Below are positions 44,958 through 54,527 of a DNA stretch of 64,000 nt, one piece after another. Each line of letters opens with the position of its first letter. Position 1 is the first letter of the stretch. Source of the stretch: Acanthopleuribacter pedis (GTDB taxonomy: Bacteria > Acidobacteriota > Holophagae > Acanthopleuribacterales > Acanthopleuribacteraceae). Both the position numbers and the translations under genes were made by a program. The stretch lies in assembly GCF_017377855.1 (NCBI RefSeq), contig NZ_JAFREP010000023.1:62001-126000 (forward strand), given 5' to 3'. Below the pieces are notes generated by a model. It was not told where the DNA came from. It worked only from the letters and a program-made list of their open reading frames with translations, and made no database searches.

Positions 44958-45251
44958 ACGGGGCGTGAAAACCGCAACGTTTTGCTGGTTCCCAACCTGG
45001 ATCAAAACCCGGATGTCGATTTGAATATGGCGCGCGAAATTGCGACCTATCTCGCCAATGACCGCGGCATGGCCGCCCATAGCGACCGCATCAATACCAC
45101 GCTTTCACGCGAATTAGAGACCGAGGGCATTCCCACTTTTTCAACCATCACATTTGAATTTGATACCAACTTGCGCTTAGCCAATCCCATGCAGCCCGAG
45201 AAAGAAAGCGCAACCGGCTCGCGGTACCATCGGCCAAATCGCTTTCCCTAA
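44958..45251 (+). pseudogene. 5'-truncated paralogue of the 44245-44721 protein
   Basis: The open frame here reads RNVLLVPNLDQNPDVDLNMA, then REIATYLAND and TFEFDTNLRL. These match the upstream protein segment by segment (LNLVVIPNETEAPENDPALA, RLMAEHLANS, THYQFDTAALR). The part that would encode the membrane helix and first 70 residues is missing; the fragment begins shortly after the end of a family-2 repeat. No plausible start or ribosome site precedes it. It is most likely a decayed tandem duplicate whose 5' half was removed in the event that placed the repeat. Confidence 0.65.
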
Positions 45252-45444
45252 ACAGAAAAGACCGCGCTCATTATTATTATTGCCCATCAAACACAACGCG
45301 CCGTTTGACATTTTTTACCAGGGCTGAGAAACTAGCTTCACCCTTAAAAATGAAACCCATCAGCTATCCGCTGCAGCGGCGGTAACGCGCGGCCCGGTTC
45401 GTCCTCCCCAAATACGGGTCCGTTCGGCGTCCGAGGAGACGAGG

Positions 45445-47127
45445 ATGCGGCAAGGCAAGCAAGGCGGTATCACCCGCCGTACCTTTTTAGAGCAGGTGGG
45501 CCGTGTCGGCGGCGCCGCCGCGCTGTATGAAACCATGACAGCCATGGGCCTGGTTAACAAACCCGAGGCCTGGGCCGGCCCCCCGAAAATCCCTCAAAAA
45601 GCGTCGCGGCAAAGCTCCGTCGTGATCCTGGGCGCGGGCATCGGTGGTTTAACCGCGGCCTACGAACTCAGCCGCGCGGGTTACGTCGTGCGCGTGCTTG
45701 AGGCCCAAGACCGCTACGGTGGTCGCAGCCATACCGTGCGCCGTGGCGATACGGTGATTGAGGAAACCCCGCAATTCGGGCGTACCCAACAAACCTGTCA
45801 ATTTGACGAGGGGCTTTACCTCAACATGGGGCCGGGTCGCCTGCCCTACCACCACCGCCGCGTGTTGCACTATTGCCAAGAACTCAACGTGGCGCTGGAA
45901 CCCTACATCATGAACACCACCGCCAACCTGTTCCAAACCGACCAGGCCTTTGCCGGCGGCGCCCAGGTTTACCGCCAAGTGGATTACGACACGCGCGGCT
46001 ACATCGCCGAAATGCTGGCCAAGGCCGTGAACCGCCGCGCGCTGGACGACATGCTCAACGAGGAAGATAAAGCAAACCTGCTCAGCCTGTTAAAAACCTT
46101 TGGCAACCTCGGCCAACCGAGCAACGCTTGTAACGACCTCACCTATTGTGGCTCCAACCGCACCGGCTGCCGCTTCCCGCTGACCGTTTTTAATCAGGAA
46201 GACTGTTTGGGTGAACCGCCACTGCCGCTGCAAAGCCTGCTGCGCTCCGAATTCTGGCTGAACAGTTTCTACCAACCAGATGATTTCCCGTGGCAGCCGA
46301 CCTTGTTCCAACCGGTGGGCGGCATGGACAAAATCGTCGAGGGATTTGTCGAACAGGTCGGCGACCTCGTCACCCTTAGCGCGCCGGTCACCCGCATTGA
46401 TATTCACGACAACCACGTCAACGTGTACTACAGGCTGAACGGTTCAGAAATGATGACCACCGCCGATCACTGCATCAGCAACATCCCGATCCCGGTCCTG
46501 CAACACATGAATGTCAACTTCACCCAGGAATACCGCGCGGCGGTGAACCAAGGTCGTTTTGCCGACACCTGCAAGGTCGGCTGGCAAGCCAACACCCGCT
46601 TCTGGGAAAACGACACCAACCAAATCTACGGCGGGATCAGTTGGATCAACCACAACATGACGCAAATGTGGTACCCGTCCAACGACTACTTCACGGCCAA
46701 GGGGACGCTCACGGGGACCTACAACTTTTCAAACCGGGCGCGTACCTTGGCGGCACAAAGCCTGGCCGAACGCTTGCAAACCGCGCGTTCCGGGGCAGTG
46801 AACCTGCACCCCGAATTCCGTGATTTTGGGATTGTCCCGGAAGAACTGGGCCTCTCGATTGCCTGGAAACAGGTGCCGTATCAACGGGGCGGCTGGGCCG
46901 AATGGCAGCCCGACAGCACCGCCGACCGCGACGCCTATGCGCGCCTGCTGGCGCCGGACCGCCGCTTCTTCATGGTCGGCGACCAAGTCTCAAGCCTGCC
47001 CGGATGGCAGGAAGGCGCGATGATGTCGGCCCAACACGTGGTGGAGCAAATCGCGGGCGTCCGTCCCAAAACGGTACCGGTCGTGGGCAGTGCCCCGAAC
47101 AGCCGCGCGCTAACACAAGGCTCATAG
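45445..47127 (+). CDS. Tat-exported FAD-dependent amine / L-amino-acid oxidase
   Basis: This 560-residue flavoprotein of the monoamine/L-amino-acid oxidase family deaminates an amine or amino acid oxidatively to give peroxide and ammonia. The N-terminus carries a twin-arginine-like signal (TRRTFLEQVG). The FAD-binding fold starts VVILGAGIGGLTAAYELSRAG with the acidic residue in VLEAQDRYGGR; the C-terminal FAD motif is FFMVGDQVSSLPGWQEGAMMSAQH. The segment MGPGRLPYHHRRVLHY matches L-amino-acid-oxidase-type enzymes. The ATG is preceded by two GAGG sites. A hairpin and a family-1 repeat lie between it and the convergent efflux operon. Confidence 0.88.
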   Translation: MRQGKQGGITRRTFLEQVGRVGGAAALYETMTAMGLVNKPEAWAGPPKIPQKASRQSSVVILGAGIGGLTAAYELSRAGYVVRVLEAQDRYGGRSHTVRRGDTVIEETPQFGRTQQTCQFDEGLYLNMGPGRLPYHHRRVLHYCQELNVALEPYIMNTTANLFQTDQAFAGGAQVYRQVDYDTRGYIAEMLAKAVNRRALDDMLNEEDKANLLSLLKTFGNLGQPSNACNDLTYCGSNRTGCRFPLTVFNQEDCLGEPPLPLQSLLRSEFWLNSFYQPDDFPWQPTLFQPVGGMDKIVEGFVEQVGDLVTLSAPVTRIDIHDNHVNVYYRLNGSEMMTTADHCISNIPIPVLQHMNVNFTQEYRAAVNQGRFADTCKVGWQANTRFWENDTNQIYGGISWINHNMTQMWYPSNDYFTAKGTLTGTYNFSNRARTLAAQSLAERLQTARSGAVNLHPEFRDFGIVPEELGLSIAWKQVPYQRGGWAEWQPDSTADRDAYARLLAPDRRFFMVGDQVSSLPGWQEGAMMSAQHVVEQIAGVRPKTVPVVGSAPNSRALTQGS

Positions 47128-47169
47128 TCCGCCTTTTTCACAAGGACCCTTACCGCGAGGCTGAAACCC

Positions 47170-47213
47170 AAGCCCACATTTCTCACAAGGATTCGTCGCA
47201 AGCAATGCGGGCA
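47170..47213 (+). repeat. Collapsed family-1 fragment (two tips)
   Basis: CCCACATTTCTCACAAGGATTCGTCGC is followed directly by AAGCAATGCGGGC. It looks like the left and right tips of a family-1 element joined by deletion of the middle. It sits just before the full copy at 47320. Confidence 0.55.
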
Positions 47214-47245
47214 AGTGAGCCGTGCGGGTTGGCGCATAAGAAACC

Positions 47246-47273
47246 CGCCATGGTGGAAACCACGGCGGGAAAA
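47246..47273 (-). terminator. Hairpin terminator candidate for the efflux operon
   Basis: CCCGCC..GGTGG and CCAC..GGCGGG form a stem around AAA. On the reverse strand it is followed by TTTCTT, matching transcription of the outer-membrane factor gene ending at 47550, although a repeat intervenes. Confidence 0.45.
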
Positions 47274-47319
47274 TGGAGGTGGAAGCGGGCAGCCGCCGTT
47301 GAGACAGTCGGCGGCCGTG

Positions 47320-47531
47320 CTAGCCCGTATTTCGCACTGGGAATTCTGCTACGAAGCCGAAGGCCATGCGATTACGCGGGGGCGGCCTTCCGCATTACTC
47401 GGTCGAGCCGCCTTCGTCGTAGCGCTGCTACGCCGAAGGGTCGGACCCCTGTGTCGTCTCTCGGTCGTAATCTTCGTACTCACGAGGCTTTCAGCTTCTC
47501 GCGACGAATCCTTGTGAGAAATGCGGGCTAG
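47320..47531 (+). repeat. Family-1 repeat, copy E, between convergent genes
   Basis: 212 bp with the left tip CTAGCCCGTATTTCGCAC (three changes) and the right tip GTGAGAAATGCGGGCTAG, both flanked by TA. The interior matches copies B and F (CGCATTACTCGGTCGAGCC). It lies between the flavin oxidase and the efflux operon, 18 bases from the latter's stop. Confidence 0.85.
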
Positions 47532-47549
47532 GCGATAAGGGGTCGAAGG

Positions 47550-48971
47550 TTAAGAACCGGAATCCGCGGCCGTTTGCCAGCCGCCACCCAGGGCTTGGTA
47601 GACATTGATTAGGTTTTGCACGGTTTCAATTTCGCCTTGGGCCAGGCGTTCCTCGGCGAGGAGCAAGGTGCGTTCGGCGTCAAGCACATCGAGGAAGTCA
47701 TCCACGCCGGCGTCGAAACGCAGGCGCGCAAGTTCAACCGCCTCGGCACCGGCCTTGGCGGCCTCGCGCAAACGGGCGCGGCTTTCTTCAGCGCGGGTCA
47801 AGCCGACCATGGCGGCGTCGGTTTCGTGGAGCGCGGCCAAAACGGAACGCTCGAAGGTGGCCAGTTGCGCACGGGTACGGGCGTCGGCGGCATCGATATG
47901 AGCGCGCACCCGGCCCAGGTTAAAGGCCGACCATTGCAAACGCGGTCCGATGCCGCCCGTCAAGGCTGATGCACCGGCCAGATCACCCAAGGAGGTCGCC
48001 GAAAACCCGAGGCTCCCGAAAAGGCTGACCTTGGGGTAGAGTTCGGCCACGTTGAGGTTGTAGCGGGCCGTCGCCTCGGCCAAGGCGTGTTCCGCGCGGC
48101 GGATGTCGGGACGGCGCGCCAACAAACCGCGGGCATCACCGACGGCGACCGAGTCGGGCAGTGTAGGCAAGGGTTTGACGGCGGCCAACTGATCGCGCAA
48201 ATCGGGAACCGTGTCGCCGGTTAACAGCGCCAAGCGGTTGAGTACCGCGTTGATTTCCGCGGACAAAATCGGAATACCGGCCTGGGTTAACTCGAGTTGG
48301 GTGCGTGCCCGCGCGACGTTGAGTTGGTCACCACGACCCGCGTCGGCCAGGGCCAGGATCAGTTCGTGGGTTTTGCGCTGGTTGGCCGCGTTGCGTTGGG
48401 CCACGTCCAATCGGTACTGGGCGCCGCGCAAGTCGATGTAGGCCCGCGCCGTCTCAACCGCGACGCTGACATACACGCCTTGTACATCGGCCTCGGCCAT
48501 GCGCAACCGCGCCTCGCCGGCCAAGATGCGGTTGCGCACGCGGCCGAACAGGTCCAGTTCCCAGCTTGCTTCAAAACCCACGTCATAGAGTTCGCTGTCG
48601 CGGTCGGGCAAAGGGCCAAACAGACCCTCGTCGCTGCTGCGCTGTTGCTGGGCCGCGGCGTTCACCCCGATGGTGGGGAGACGGTCGCGCTTGATACCGC
48701 GGGTCAGGGCGCGCGCCTCGTCCAGGTTTGCCAAGGCAACCCGCACATCGTGGTTGTGGGCCAAGGCTTCCGAAACCAGCGTAACCAGTTGCTCGTCTTC
48801 CAATTGCGACCACCAGGCCGCCACCGGTTCCCGCGCGTTAAAACGCTCGGCGGGTGGGGTTTGCAAAGCCGCGGGAACGGTTGGGTTGTACTCGGGGCTT
48901 TGGATCTGTCGGCCCACGGAGCAGGACCAGGTCACCAGCAGGGTCAACATCAAAATCATCGTGCGTTTCAT
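47550..48971 (-). CDS. RND efflux outer-membrane lipoprotein (NodT/OprM family)
   Basis: This 473-residue TolC-like channel is the exit duct of the tripartite pump. The lipoprotein signal ends LLVTWSC, followed by the family start PTVPAALQTPPAERFNAREPVAAWWSQLEDEQL. Two internally related outer-membrane-efflux domains follow, with LNVARARTQLELTQAGIP and RPDIRRAEHALAEATARYNLNVAELYPKVSLFGSLGF, classic NodT motifs. Its ATG overlaps the pump gene's stop (ATGA), so it is translated from the same message. Confidence 0.95.
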   Translation of the reverse strand: MKRTMILMLTLLVTWSCSVGRQIQSPEYNPTVPAALQTPPAERFNAREPVAAWWSQLEDEQLVTLVSEALAHNHDVRVALANLDEARALTRGIKRDRLPTIGVNAAAQQQRSSDEGLFGPLPDRDSELYDVGFEASWELDLFGRVRNRILAGEARLRMAEADVQGVYVSVAVETARAYIDLRGAQYRLDVAQRNAANQRKTHELILALADAGRGDQLNVARARTQLELTQAGIPILSAEINAVLNRLALLTGDTVPDLRDQLAAVKPLPTLPDSVAVGDARGLLARRPDIRRAEHALAEATARYNLNVAELYPKVSLFGSLGFSATSLGDLAGASALTGGIGPRLQWSAFNLGRVRAHIDAADARTRAQLATFERSVLAALHETDAAMVGLTRAEESRARLREAAKAGAEAVELARLRFDAGVDDFLDVLDAERTLLLAEERLAQGEIETVQNLINVYQALGGGWQTAADSGS

Positions 48972-51900
48972 GAAACTACCTCCGCCGTGTCAGGCACCAC
49001 CGGGGTCGGCGTGGGTTGGTCGGGCGTCGTTGCGGCGCCGCGGGTTTCCAGTTTGCGCAGGATCACGTAAAACACGGGGGTCAGGAACAGGCCGAAGAAG
49101 GTCACGCCGAGCATGCCGGAGAATACGGCGATCCCCATGGCGTTGCGCATTTCGGAACCGGCACCGGTTGAAATCGCCAGGGGAAACACACCCATGATGA
49201 AGGAGAAGGAGGTCATCAGAATCGGGCGCAGGCGCAAGCGGCAAGCTTCAATGGCGGCGGCCACAATCGCCATGCCCTGGCTCTCCAATTCCCTGGCGAA
49301 CTCCACGATGAGGATGGCGTTTTTGGTGGCCAACCCCATCAACACGAACAGACTGATTTGCGTGAAGATGTTGTTATCGCCGCCGGTCAGCTTGATACCC
49401 ACCAACGCGGAGAGCATGCTCATGGGCACAATGAGGATGATGGACAACGGCAGCGTCAAACTTTCGTACTGGGCCGCCAGCACCAGGAACACAAACAACA
49501 CCACCAAACCCATGACCATCAGGGTCGAATCCCCGGCCAAAATTTGCTGGTAGGTCAATTCGGTCCATTCGTACTGCATGCCGGGCGGCAGGGTTTCGTC
49601 GAGAATCCGGGTGATGGCGGCTTGGGCTTGACCGGAACTAAAGCCGGGCGCGGCATTGCCGTTAATGTCGGCGGCGCGGAACCCGTTGTAACGGGCGGCG
49701 GCCTCGGGACCGAAGGTTTCTTCGACCTTCATCACCGCGGCGAGCGGAATCATCTCACCGCGGTTGTTGCGCACCTTCAGGTTGAGGATGTCTTGCGGCT
49801 GATCGCGGTAGCTGTCCTCGGCCTGGGCGATCACGCGGTAGGTCCGCCCGAACTTGTTGAAATCGTTAATGTACAGCGAACCCAGGTAAACCTGCATGGT
49901 TTCGAAGATGTCGTTAATGTTGAGTCCCAATTGCTTGGCCTTGGTGCGGTCCAAGTCGGCAAACAATTGCGGCACGTTGATTTGGTAGCTGGAGAACACA
50001 CCGGCCAGTTCCGGGGTTTGGTAAGCGCGCCCGATCACCTCGTGCAGCGCCCGCGCCAGGGCCGCGTCGCCCTGGTCGGTGCGGTCCTCGATTTGCAGTT
50101 TGAACCCACCGATGGTGCCCAAGCCCTGCACCGGCGGCGGTGGGAAAATCGCAATAAAGGCTTCTTCAATGCCGTTGAACTTGGCCTGTAACTGACCGGT
50201 CAGGGCCAGGCCGCCCAGATCGGGCCGATCACGGGATTCGAAGTCCTCGAGCGCCACAAACACAATGCCCGCGCTGGAACTGTTGGTGAAACCGTTGATC
50301 GACAAACCGGGAAAAGCGACCGAATCGGCGACGCCCTCGGTTTCCAAGGCGATTTGCGACATTTCACGGATGACGGCCTCGGTGCGATCCAGGTTAGAAC
50401 CCTCGGGCAACTGGGCAAATGCGACCAAATACTGCTTGTCTTGAACCGGGATAAACCCGGAAGGCACGCTTTGAAAAGCGAAGTAGGTGCCGCCCAAAAG
50501 CAGGACGTAGGCCGCCATGCTCAGGCCGCGGTGGCGCAATACGCCGCCGATGGAGTTGGCGTAGCGGTCGGCGTTGCGCTTGAAGAAACGATCGAACAGG
50601 CGGAAGAACCAACCGAACAAAAACTGTATGGTGCGGCTCAACCAATCTTTTTCCTGGCCTTCCGGCTTGAGCAACAAACGCGACAGCGCGGGCGAAAGCG
50701 TCAAGGAGTTAAATGAGGAGATCACGGTGGAGATGGCGATGGTGAGCGCAAATTGACGGTAGAACTGGCCGGTCAACCCGCTGATGAAGGCGATAGGAAC
50801 AAACACGGCGATCAAAACCAGGGTGGTTGCGATGACCGGGCCGGTGACCTCGCGCATGGCTTTAATGGTTGCGTCGCGCGGATTCAGTCCGTCGGCTATG
50901 TTGCGTTCCACGTTTTCAACCACGATGATGGCGTCGTCGACCACGATCCCGATGGCGAGAATCAAGCCAAACAAAGACAGTACGTTAATCGAGAAACCGA
51001 AGAGGTACATAAAGGCGAAGGTGCCGACAATCGAAACCGGCACCGCCATCAAGGGAATCACGGCCGCACGCCAGCGTTGCAGGAACACCATGACCACCAG
51101 CACAACCAGAATCAACGCCTCGAACAGAACGCGGACAACGGATTTAATCGAGTCACGCACAAACACGGTAGGATCGTAAACAACCTCGTATTCGAGGCCC
51201 TCGGGGAAATTTGTTTTGAGTTCGGCCATGGTGGCGCGTACGTTTTCGGAAATGTCGAGCGCGTTGGCACCGGGCGCGGCGAAAATCGGCAGGGCGGCGG
51301 CGTTGCGGTTGTTGAGCAAACTGCGCAGCGCGTAATCGGAGGCGCCCATTTCCACCTCGGCCACATCAGCCAAACGCGTGATACGGCCCTGGTCGTCGGT
51401 GCGAATGATCAGTTCACGGAATTCCTCGGGCGAACTCAAACGGCCTTGCGTGTTGATCGGCAACTGGTGGGCGCCGGGATTGTCGTAAGGCGCGCCGCCG
51501 ATCACACCGGCCGCGACCTGTACGTTCTGTTCGCGCACGGCGGCGATGACCTCGCCGGCGGTCAAACCGCGCTCGGCGATTTTCTCCGGGTTCAACCACA
51601 GTCGCATGGCGTAATCGCCGCCGCCAAACAACTGAACTTGGCCGATGCCGGTGATGCGCGCCAATTCGTCGCGAACATTCAGCACGGCGTAGTTGCGCAG
51701 GTAGAGGCTGTCGTAACGACCGTCGGGTGAGGTTAAGTGAACCACCATGGTCAGGTCGGGTGAACTCTTGACGGTGGTCACCCCCAGGTTGCGCGTCACG
51801 GCAGGCAAGCGCGGCAAGGCTTGGCTGACACGGTTTTGCACCTGCTGTTGGGCCAAGTCGGGATCGGTCCCAATGGCGAAGGTGATGGTTAAGGTCAAGC

Positions 51901-52165
51901 GCCCGTCGGAAGTCGACTGCGAGTTCATGTACAGCATGTTTTCAACGCCGTTGATTTGCTCTTCCAAGGGCGCGGCCACGGTTTCGGCGATGACTTTTGG
52001 GTTGGCGCCGGGAAATGAGGCGTTCACCACGATGGAAGGCGGCGTGACCTCGGGGTATTCCGAAATCGGCAGTTGGAACATGGCCACCAAACCGATCAAA
52101 AAAACAAAGACAGACAGGACACCGGCGAAAATCGGCCGGTCAATAAACACTTTGGAAAGATTCAT
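48968..52165 (-). CDS. RND multidrug efflux permease (HAE1/AcrB family)
   Basis: This 1065-residue proton-driven inner-membrane pump has twelve predicted helices and two large periplasmic loops. It starts NLSKVFIDRPIFAGVLSVFVFLIG as AcrB-type proteins do. The proton-relay region reads GIVVDDAIIVVENVERN. C-terminal motifs include FVFLVLAAQYESLTLPLSIIL and GLATKNAILIVEFA. The ATG at 52165 follows GGAG; the longer upstream frame adds a non-conserved Arg/Pro leader. It is the middle gene of adaptor-pump-channel. Substrates are unknown; the family commonly exports dyes, detergents and antibiotics. Confidence 0.97.
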   Translation of the reverse strand: MNLSKVFIDRPIFAGVLSVFVFLIGLVAMFQLPISEYPEVTPPSIVVNASFPGANPKVIAETVAAPLEEQINGVENMLYMNSQSTSDGRLTLTITFAIGTDPDLAQQQVQNRVSQALPRLPAVTRNLGVTTVKSSPDLTMVVHLTSPDGRYDSLYLRNYAVLNVRDELARITGIGQVQLFGGGDYAMRLWLNPEKIAERGLTAGEVIAAVREQNVQVAAGVIGGAPYDNPGAHQLPINTQGRLSSPEEFRELIIRTDDQGRITRLADVAEVEMGASDYALRSLLNNRNAAALPIFAAPGANALDISENVRATMAELKTNFPEGLEYEVVYDPTVFVRDSIKSVVRVLFEALILVVLVVMVFLQRWRAAVIPLMAVPVSIVGTFAFMYLFGFSINVLSLFGLILAIGIVVDDAIIVVENVERNIADGLNPRDATIKAMREVTGPVIATTLVLIAVFVPIAFISGLTGQFYRQFALTIAISTVISSFNSLTLSPALSRLLLKPEGQEKDWLSRTIQFLFGWFFRLFDRFFKRNADRYANSIGGVLRHRGLSMAAYVLLLGGTYFAFQSVPSGFIPVQDKQYLVAFAQLPEGSNLDRTEAVIREMSQIALETEGVADSVAFPGLSINGFTNSSSAGIVFVALEDFESRDRPDLGGLALTGQLQAKFNGIEEAFIAIFPPPPVQGLGTIGGFKLQIEDRTDQGDAALARALHEVIGRAYQTPELAGVFSSYQINVPQLFADLDRTKAKQLGLNINDIFETMQVYLGSLYINDFNKFGRTYRVIAQAEDSYRDQPQDILNLKVRNNRGEMIPLAAVMKVEETFGPEAAARYNGFRAADINGNAAPGFSSGQAQAAITRILDETLPPGMQYEWTELTYQQILAGDSTLMVMGLVVLFVFLVLAAQYESLTLPLSIILIVPMSMLSALVGIKLTGGDNNIFTQISLFVLMGLATKNAILIVEFARELESQGMAIVAAAIEACRLRLRPILMTSFSFIMGVFPLAISTGAGSEMRNAMGIAVFSGMLGVTFFGLFLTPVFYVILRKLETRGAATTPDQPTPTPVVPDTAEVVS

Positions 52166-52372
52166 CAGACTGCTCCTCGGACCCAGGCACAGCAAGGGCC
52201 GACCGTGGCGCGAATCAGCGCACGGGAAACAACAGGTAACCGCGACGGCTGGGCGTCGCCGTGGGTCCGCCAAAGAGCGGACGGCCGAAAAGCAAGCAGC
52301 GGCGCGCCGGTCGGGTTACCTTTATTAAATGGGTTGGAGAATAGGCAAAGTGGCGTAGGTGATCAGATGCTT

Positions 52373-53536
52373 TTAGCCCAGGTCGTTACCGGCTTCAACG
52401 GGTTGAACCGGCATACCGGGACGCACGCGCTGCAGACCGTTCACCAAAACGCGGTCGCCGTTGTTCAGCCCGGTTTTAACCTCGCGTTTGCCTTCGATAA
52501 AACGGCCCAAGGTGACCTGGCGGTAGGTGATTTGGTTATTATCATCGATCACGTAGACGTATTTTTTGTCCTGATCGGTGGCCACGGCTTCGTCGCGCAC
52601 CAGCAGCACCGAGGTTTCGCTGGGTGAACCCAAACGAACCGAAGCGTACATGCCGGGAACCAGCAAGTGATCGCGGTTTTCCAGCAGGGCACGGGCGCGG
52701 ATGGTGCCGGAGGAAGGATCGAGCTTGTTGTCGAAGGCAAGCAAGTAACCGTCGAAGCTCAGATCGTTTTCGCTGTTGAGTTTGACGGAAACCGGCAGAC
52801 GCGCGGAACGGGTGGCGGCGGCACTGCTGATGTAGGTCCGCTCGTCGACGTCAAATTCGGCGTAGATCCGGTCGTCGGCGACGATGGTCGCCAAAACCGG
52901 CGCACCGGGTCCGGCCTCAACCAAGTTGCCCAAGGTAATTTCGGCGCGGCTGATGCGGCCGGTCACCGGGGCTTTGATATGGGCGTATTCGAGGTTGAGT
53001 TCGGCTTGTTTGACGCGGGCCTCGGCGGCGCGGACAGAAGCCTTGGCCACTTTCAAATCGTTTTCGGCCACGTCGAACAGACTTTTGGAGACAGCCTTGC
53101 GTGCCAGCAAACCGTCGAGGCGCTGCAATTCCTGTTGGGCCAGATCAACGCGCGAACGGGAAGAACCCAAATCGGCCTTGGCCGCGGCCAGTTCGTTTTC
53201 AAAAGGACGCGGGTCAATCACAAACAAGGGACGACCTTGTTCGACCCGGGCGCCTTCCTCAAAAAGCACCTCGGTGATCATGCCGCCGACCCGGGGGCGA
53301 ACCGCGACTTGGTCAACCGCCGCCAAGCGACCGCTAAAGGTTTGCCAGGTCCGTTTTTGTTGGGATGCGAGGGTTTCAACGTGAACCTCGGGGGCCGGGG
53401 GCGCGGCGGATTGGGGTTGGACATCAGCGGTGGAACGGGCGGGGAACAGCAAAATGCCGGCGCCGACCGCAACCGTCAGGACCAGGGCGGAGGACCAAAG
53501 CTTGCGTCGTGAAGCGGGCTGAGTGGAAGACGTCAT
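52373..53536 (-). CDS. RND periplasmic adaptor (AcrA/MexE type)
   Basis: This 387-residue membrane-fusion protein joins the RND pump to its outer-membrane channel. The N-terminal hydrophobic segment (ALVLTVAVGAGILLF) is followed by a lipoyl domain (VDQVAVRPRVGGMITEVLFEEGARVEQGRPLF), an alpha-hairpin (about 110-170), and beta-barrel segments (APVTGRISRAEITLGNLVEAGPGAPVLATIV). The phrase LFVIDPRPFENELAAAKADL is typical of AcrA relatives. There is a 207-base gap before the pump gene. It is the first structural gene after the TetR regulator, with operator-like sites in the spacer. Confidence 0.95.
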   Translation of the reverse strand: MTSSTQPASRRKLWSSALVLTVAVGAGILLFPARSTADVQPQSAAPPAPEVHVETLASQQKRTWQTFSGRLAAVDQVAVRPRVGGMITEVLFEEGARVEQGRPLFVIDPRPFENELAAAKADLGSSRSRVDLAQQELQRLDGLLARKAVSKSLFDVAENDLKVAKASVRAAEARVKQAELNLEYAHIKAPVTGRISRAEITLGNLVEAGPGAPVLATIVADDRIYAEFDVDERTYISSAAATRSARLPVSVKLNSENDLSFDGYLLAFDNKLDPSSGTIRARALLENRDHLLVPGMYASVRLGSPSETSVLLVRDEAVATDQDKKYVYVIDDNNQITYRQVTLGRFIEGKREVKTGLNNGDRVLVNGLQRVRPGMPVQPVEAGNDLG

Positions 53537-53584
53537 AGGAAACTCCTTGAGGCACGAACCTCGGGTTTATTTGATGACCTGGAA

Positions 53585-53608
53585 TATATACGTACCGGTC
53601 GGTATGCG
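53585..53608 (-). promoter_or_regulatory. Operator-like site upstream of the efflux adaptor
   Basis: Contains CGTACCGGTCGGTATGCG, with GTACC and GGTAT arms. The same core occurs at the TetR promoter (54553-54574) and at 53835-53852. It lies 49 bases upstream of the adaptor start, where repression of the pump is expected. Confidence 0.65.
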
Positions 53609-53834
53609 TCAAGTAATCGGCCGATTTTTCTTGAAAAAATCGTGTAAATAGGCGGAACGGTTTCGTTTCAAGCTCAGCCCAAAGAAAAAGGCGCACACCC
53701 CGCCCGCTCCAACCCAAAGCAGCAAAACTTTTATCTCTCAACAACTTAAACAACCAACTACTTTTTCGAAATCCACCACCAAACACAAAAAAGGCGCTGA
53801 GCCGCAAAACATGCGGCGCAACGCCTGACGATCC

Positions 53835-53852
53835 TTCGTACCGGTTGGTTAT
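53835..53852. promoter_or_regulatory. Third copy of the TetR-site core
   Basis: TTCGTACCGGTTGGTTAT matches the other two sites but its right arm is imperfect. It is just beyond the end of the TetR gene. Confidence 0.45.
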
Positions 53853-53858
53853 CTTAGC

Positions 53859-54527
53859 TTAGGACAGCGCGGGCTCGGCTTCCTTCACGGCCGCATCAGC
53901 CTCGGCCTGGGTACGGCGAAACTCGGGCTTGAGGCAAATCAAACGGTAAATCCCGTCGCGCAAATCGTCCTTAACTGCCTGAATTGAAAAGCGTACGCGC
54001 CCGTACATCAACAGCCCGAGGATGTAGTGGTGCAACATGCGTCCGGTTTGATCGGGATCGACATCCCCTTCCAACATGCCCGCGCCTTTGAGGTTGCGCA
54101 CCAGGGCGGCATTGTACCGATTGGAACGGTTGGTCATTTCGAGGGTCACGTTGCGCACTTTTTCTTCCCCGCAACCGGCTTGGCTGCCACTGGTGAAGAA
54201 GGGACAACCGGCCACCGGATTACCGTCATCACGCGTCTCGCAACCTCTTTGTTCTAGAACCAGTTGAATCAAGTTCTCCAACTGCTCCAAGGGTCCAAAA
54301 CGCGGTGAATAAATAATGTCGAATTCAGCGCGGAACTGCTCCCAACTGTGTTCAGAGGCGGCCACAAACAGATCGGCCTTGCTTTCGAAGTGGTGGTAGA
54401 AACTCCCTTTGGTGACCCCGGCCTGTTTACAAATCTCGGCAACGCCGACGGCTTTGTAGTTGCTTTGCCAAATCAAATTGACAGCGGTTTCCAAGAGTTT
54501 GGTGCGTGTTTCGGACGATTTACCCAT
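53859..54527 (-). CDS. TetR/AcrR-family repressor of the efflux operon
   Basis: This 222-residue one-component regulator has an N-terminal helix-turn-helix (about 10-55) reading TKLLETAVNLIWQSNYKAVGVAEICKQAGVTKGSFYHHFESKADLF, the typical TetR block. The C-terminal ligand domain is not diagnostic; it contains three Cys residues, including a Cys in QRGCETRD. It lies immediately upstream of the pump genes on the same strand with an operator-like sequence at its own promoter, so autoregulated repression of the pump is likely. The inducer is unknown. Confidence 0.92.
   Translation of the reverse strand: MGKSSETRTKLLETAVNLIWQSNYKAVGVAEICKQAGVTKGSFYHHFESKADLFVAASEHSWEQFRAEFDIIYSPRFGPLEQLENLIQLVLEQRGCETRDDGNPVAGCPFFTSGSQAGCGEEKVRNVTLEMTNRSNRYNAALVRNLKGAGMLEGDVDPDQTGRMLHHYILGLLMYGRVRFSIQAVKDDLRDGIYRLICLKPEFRRTQAEADAAVKEAEPALS

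Larger units (their letters stand above)
53537..53858. other. Spacer between TetR gene and efflux adaptor
   Basis: Contains two copies of a TACCGGTYGGT motif (about 53585-53608 and 53835-53852) and an AT-rich stretch between. It probably carries the efflux-operon promoter; no gene is present. Confidence 0.6.

Noticed and set aside
46902..47531. 209-codon + frame overlapping the oxidase 3' end and repeat E
   Set aside because: It is out of frame with the oxidase and its second half is repeat translation (also seen at other copies), so it is not a gene.
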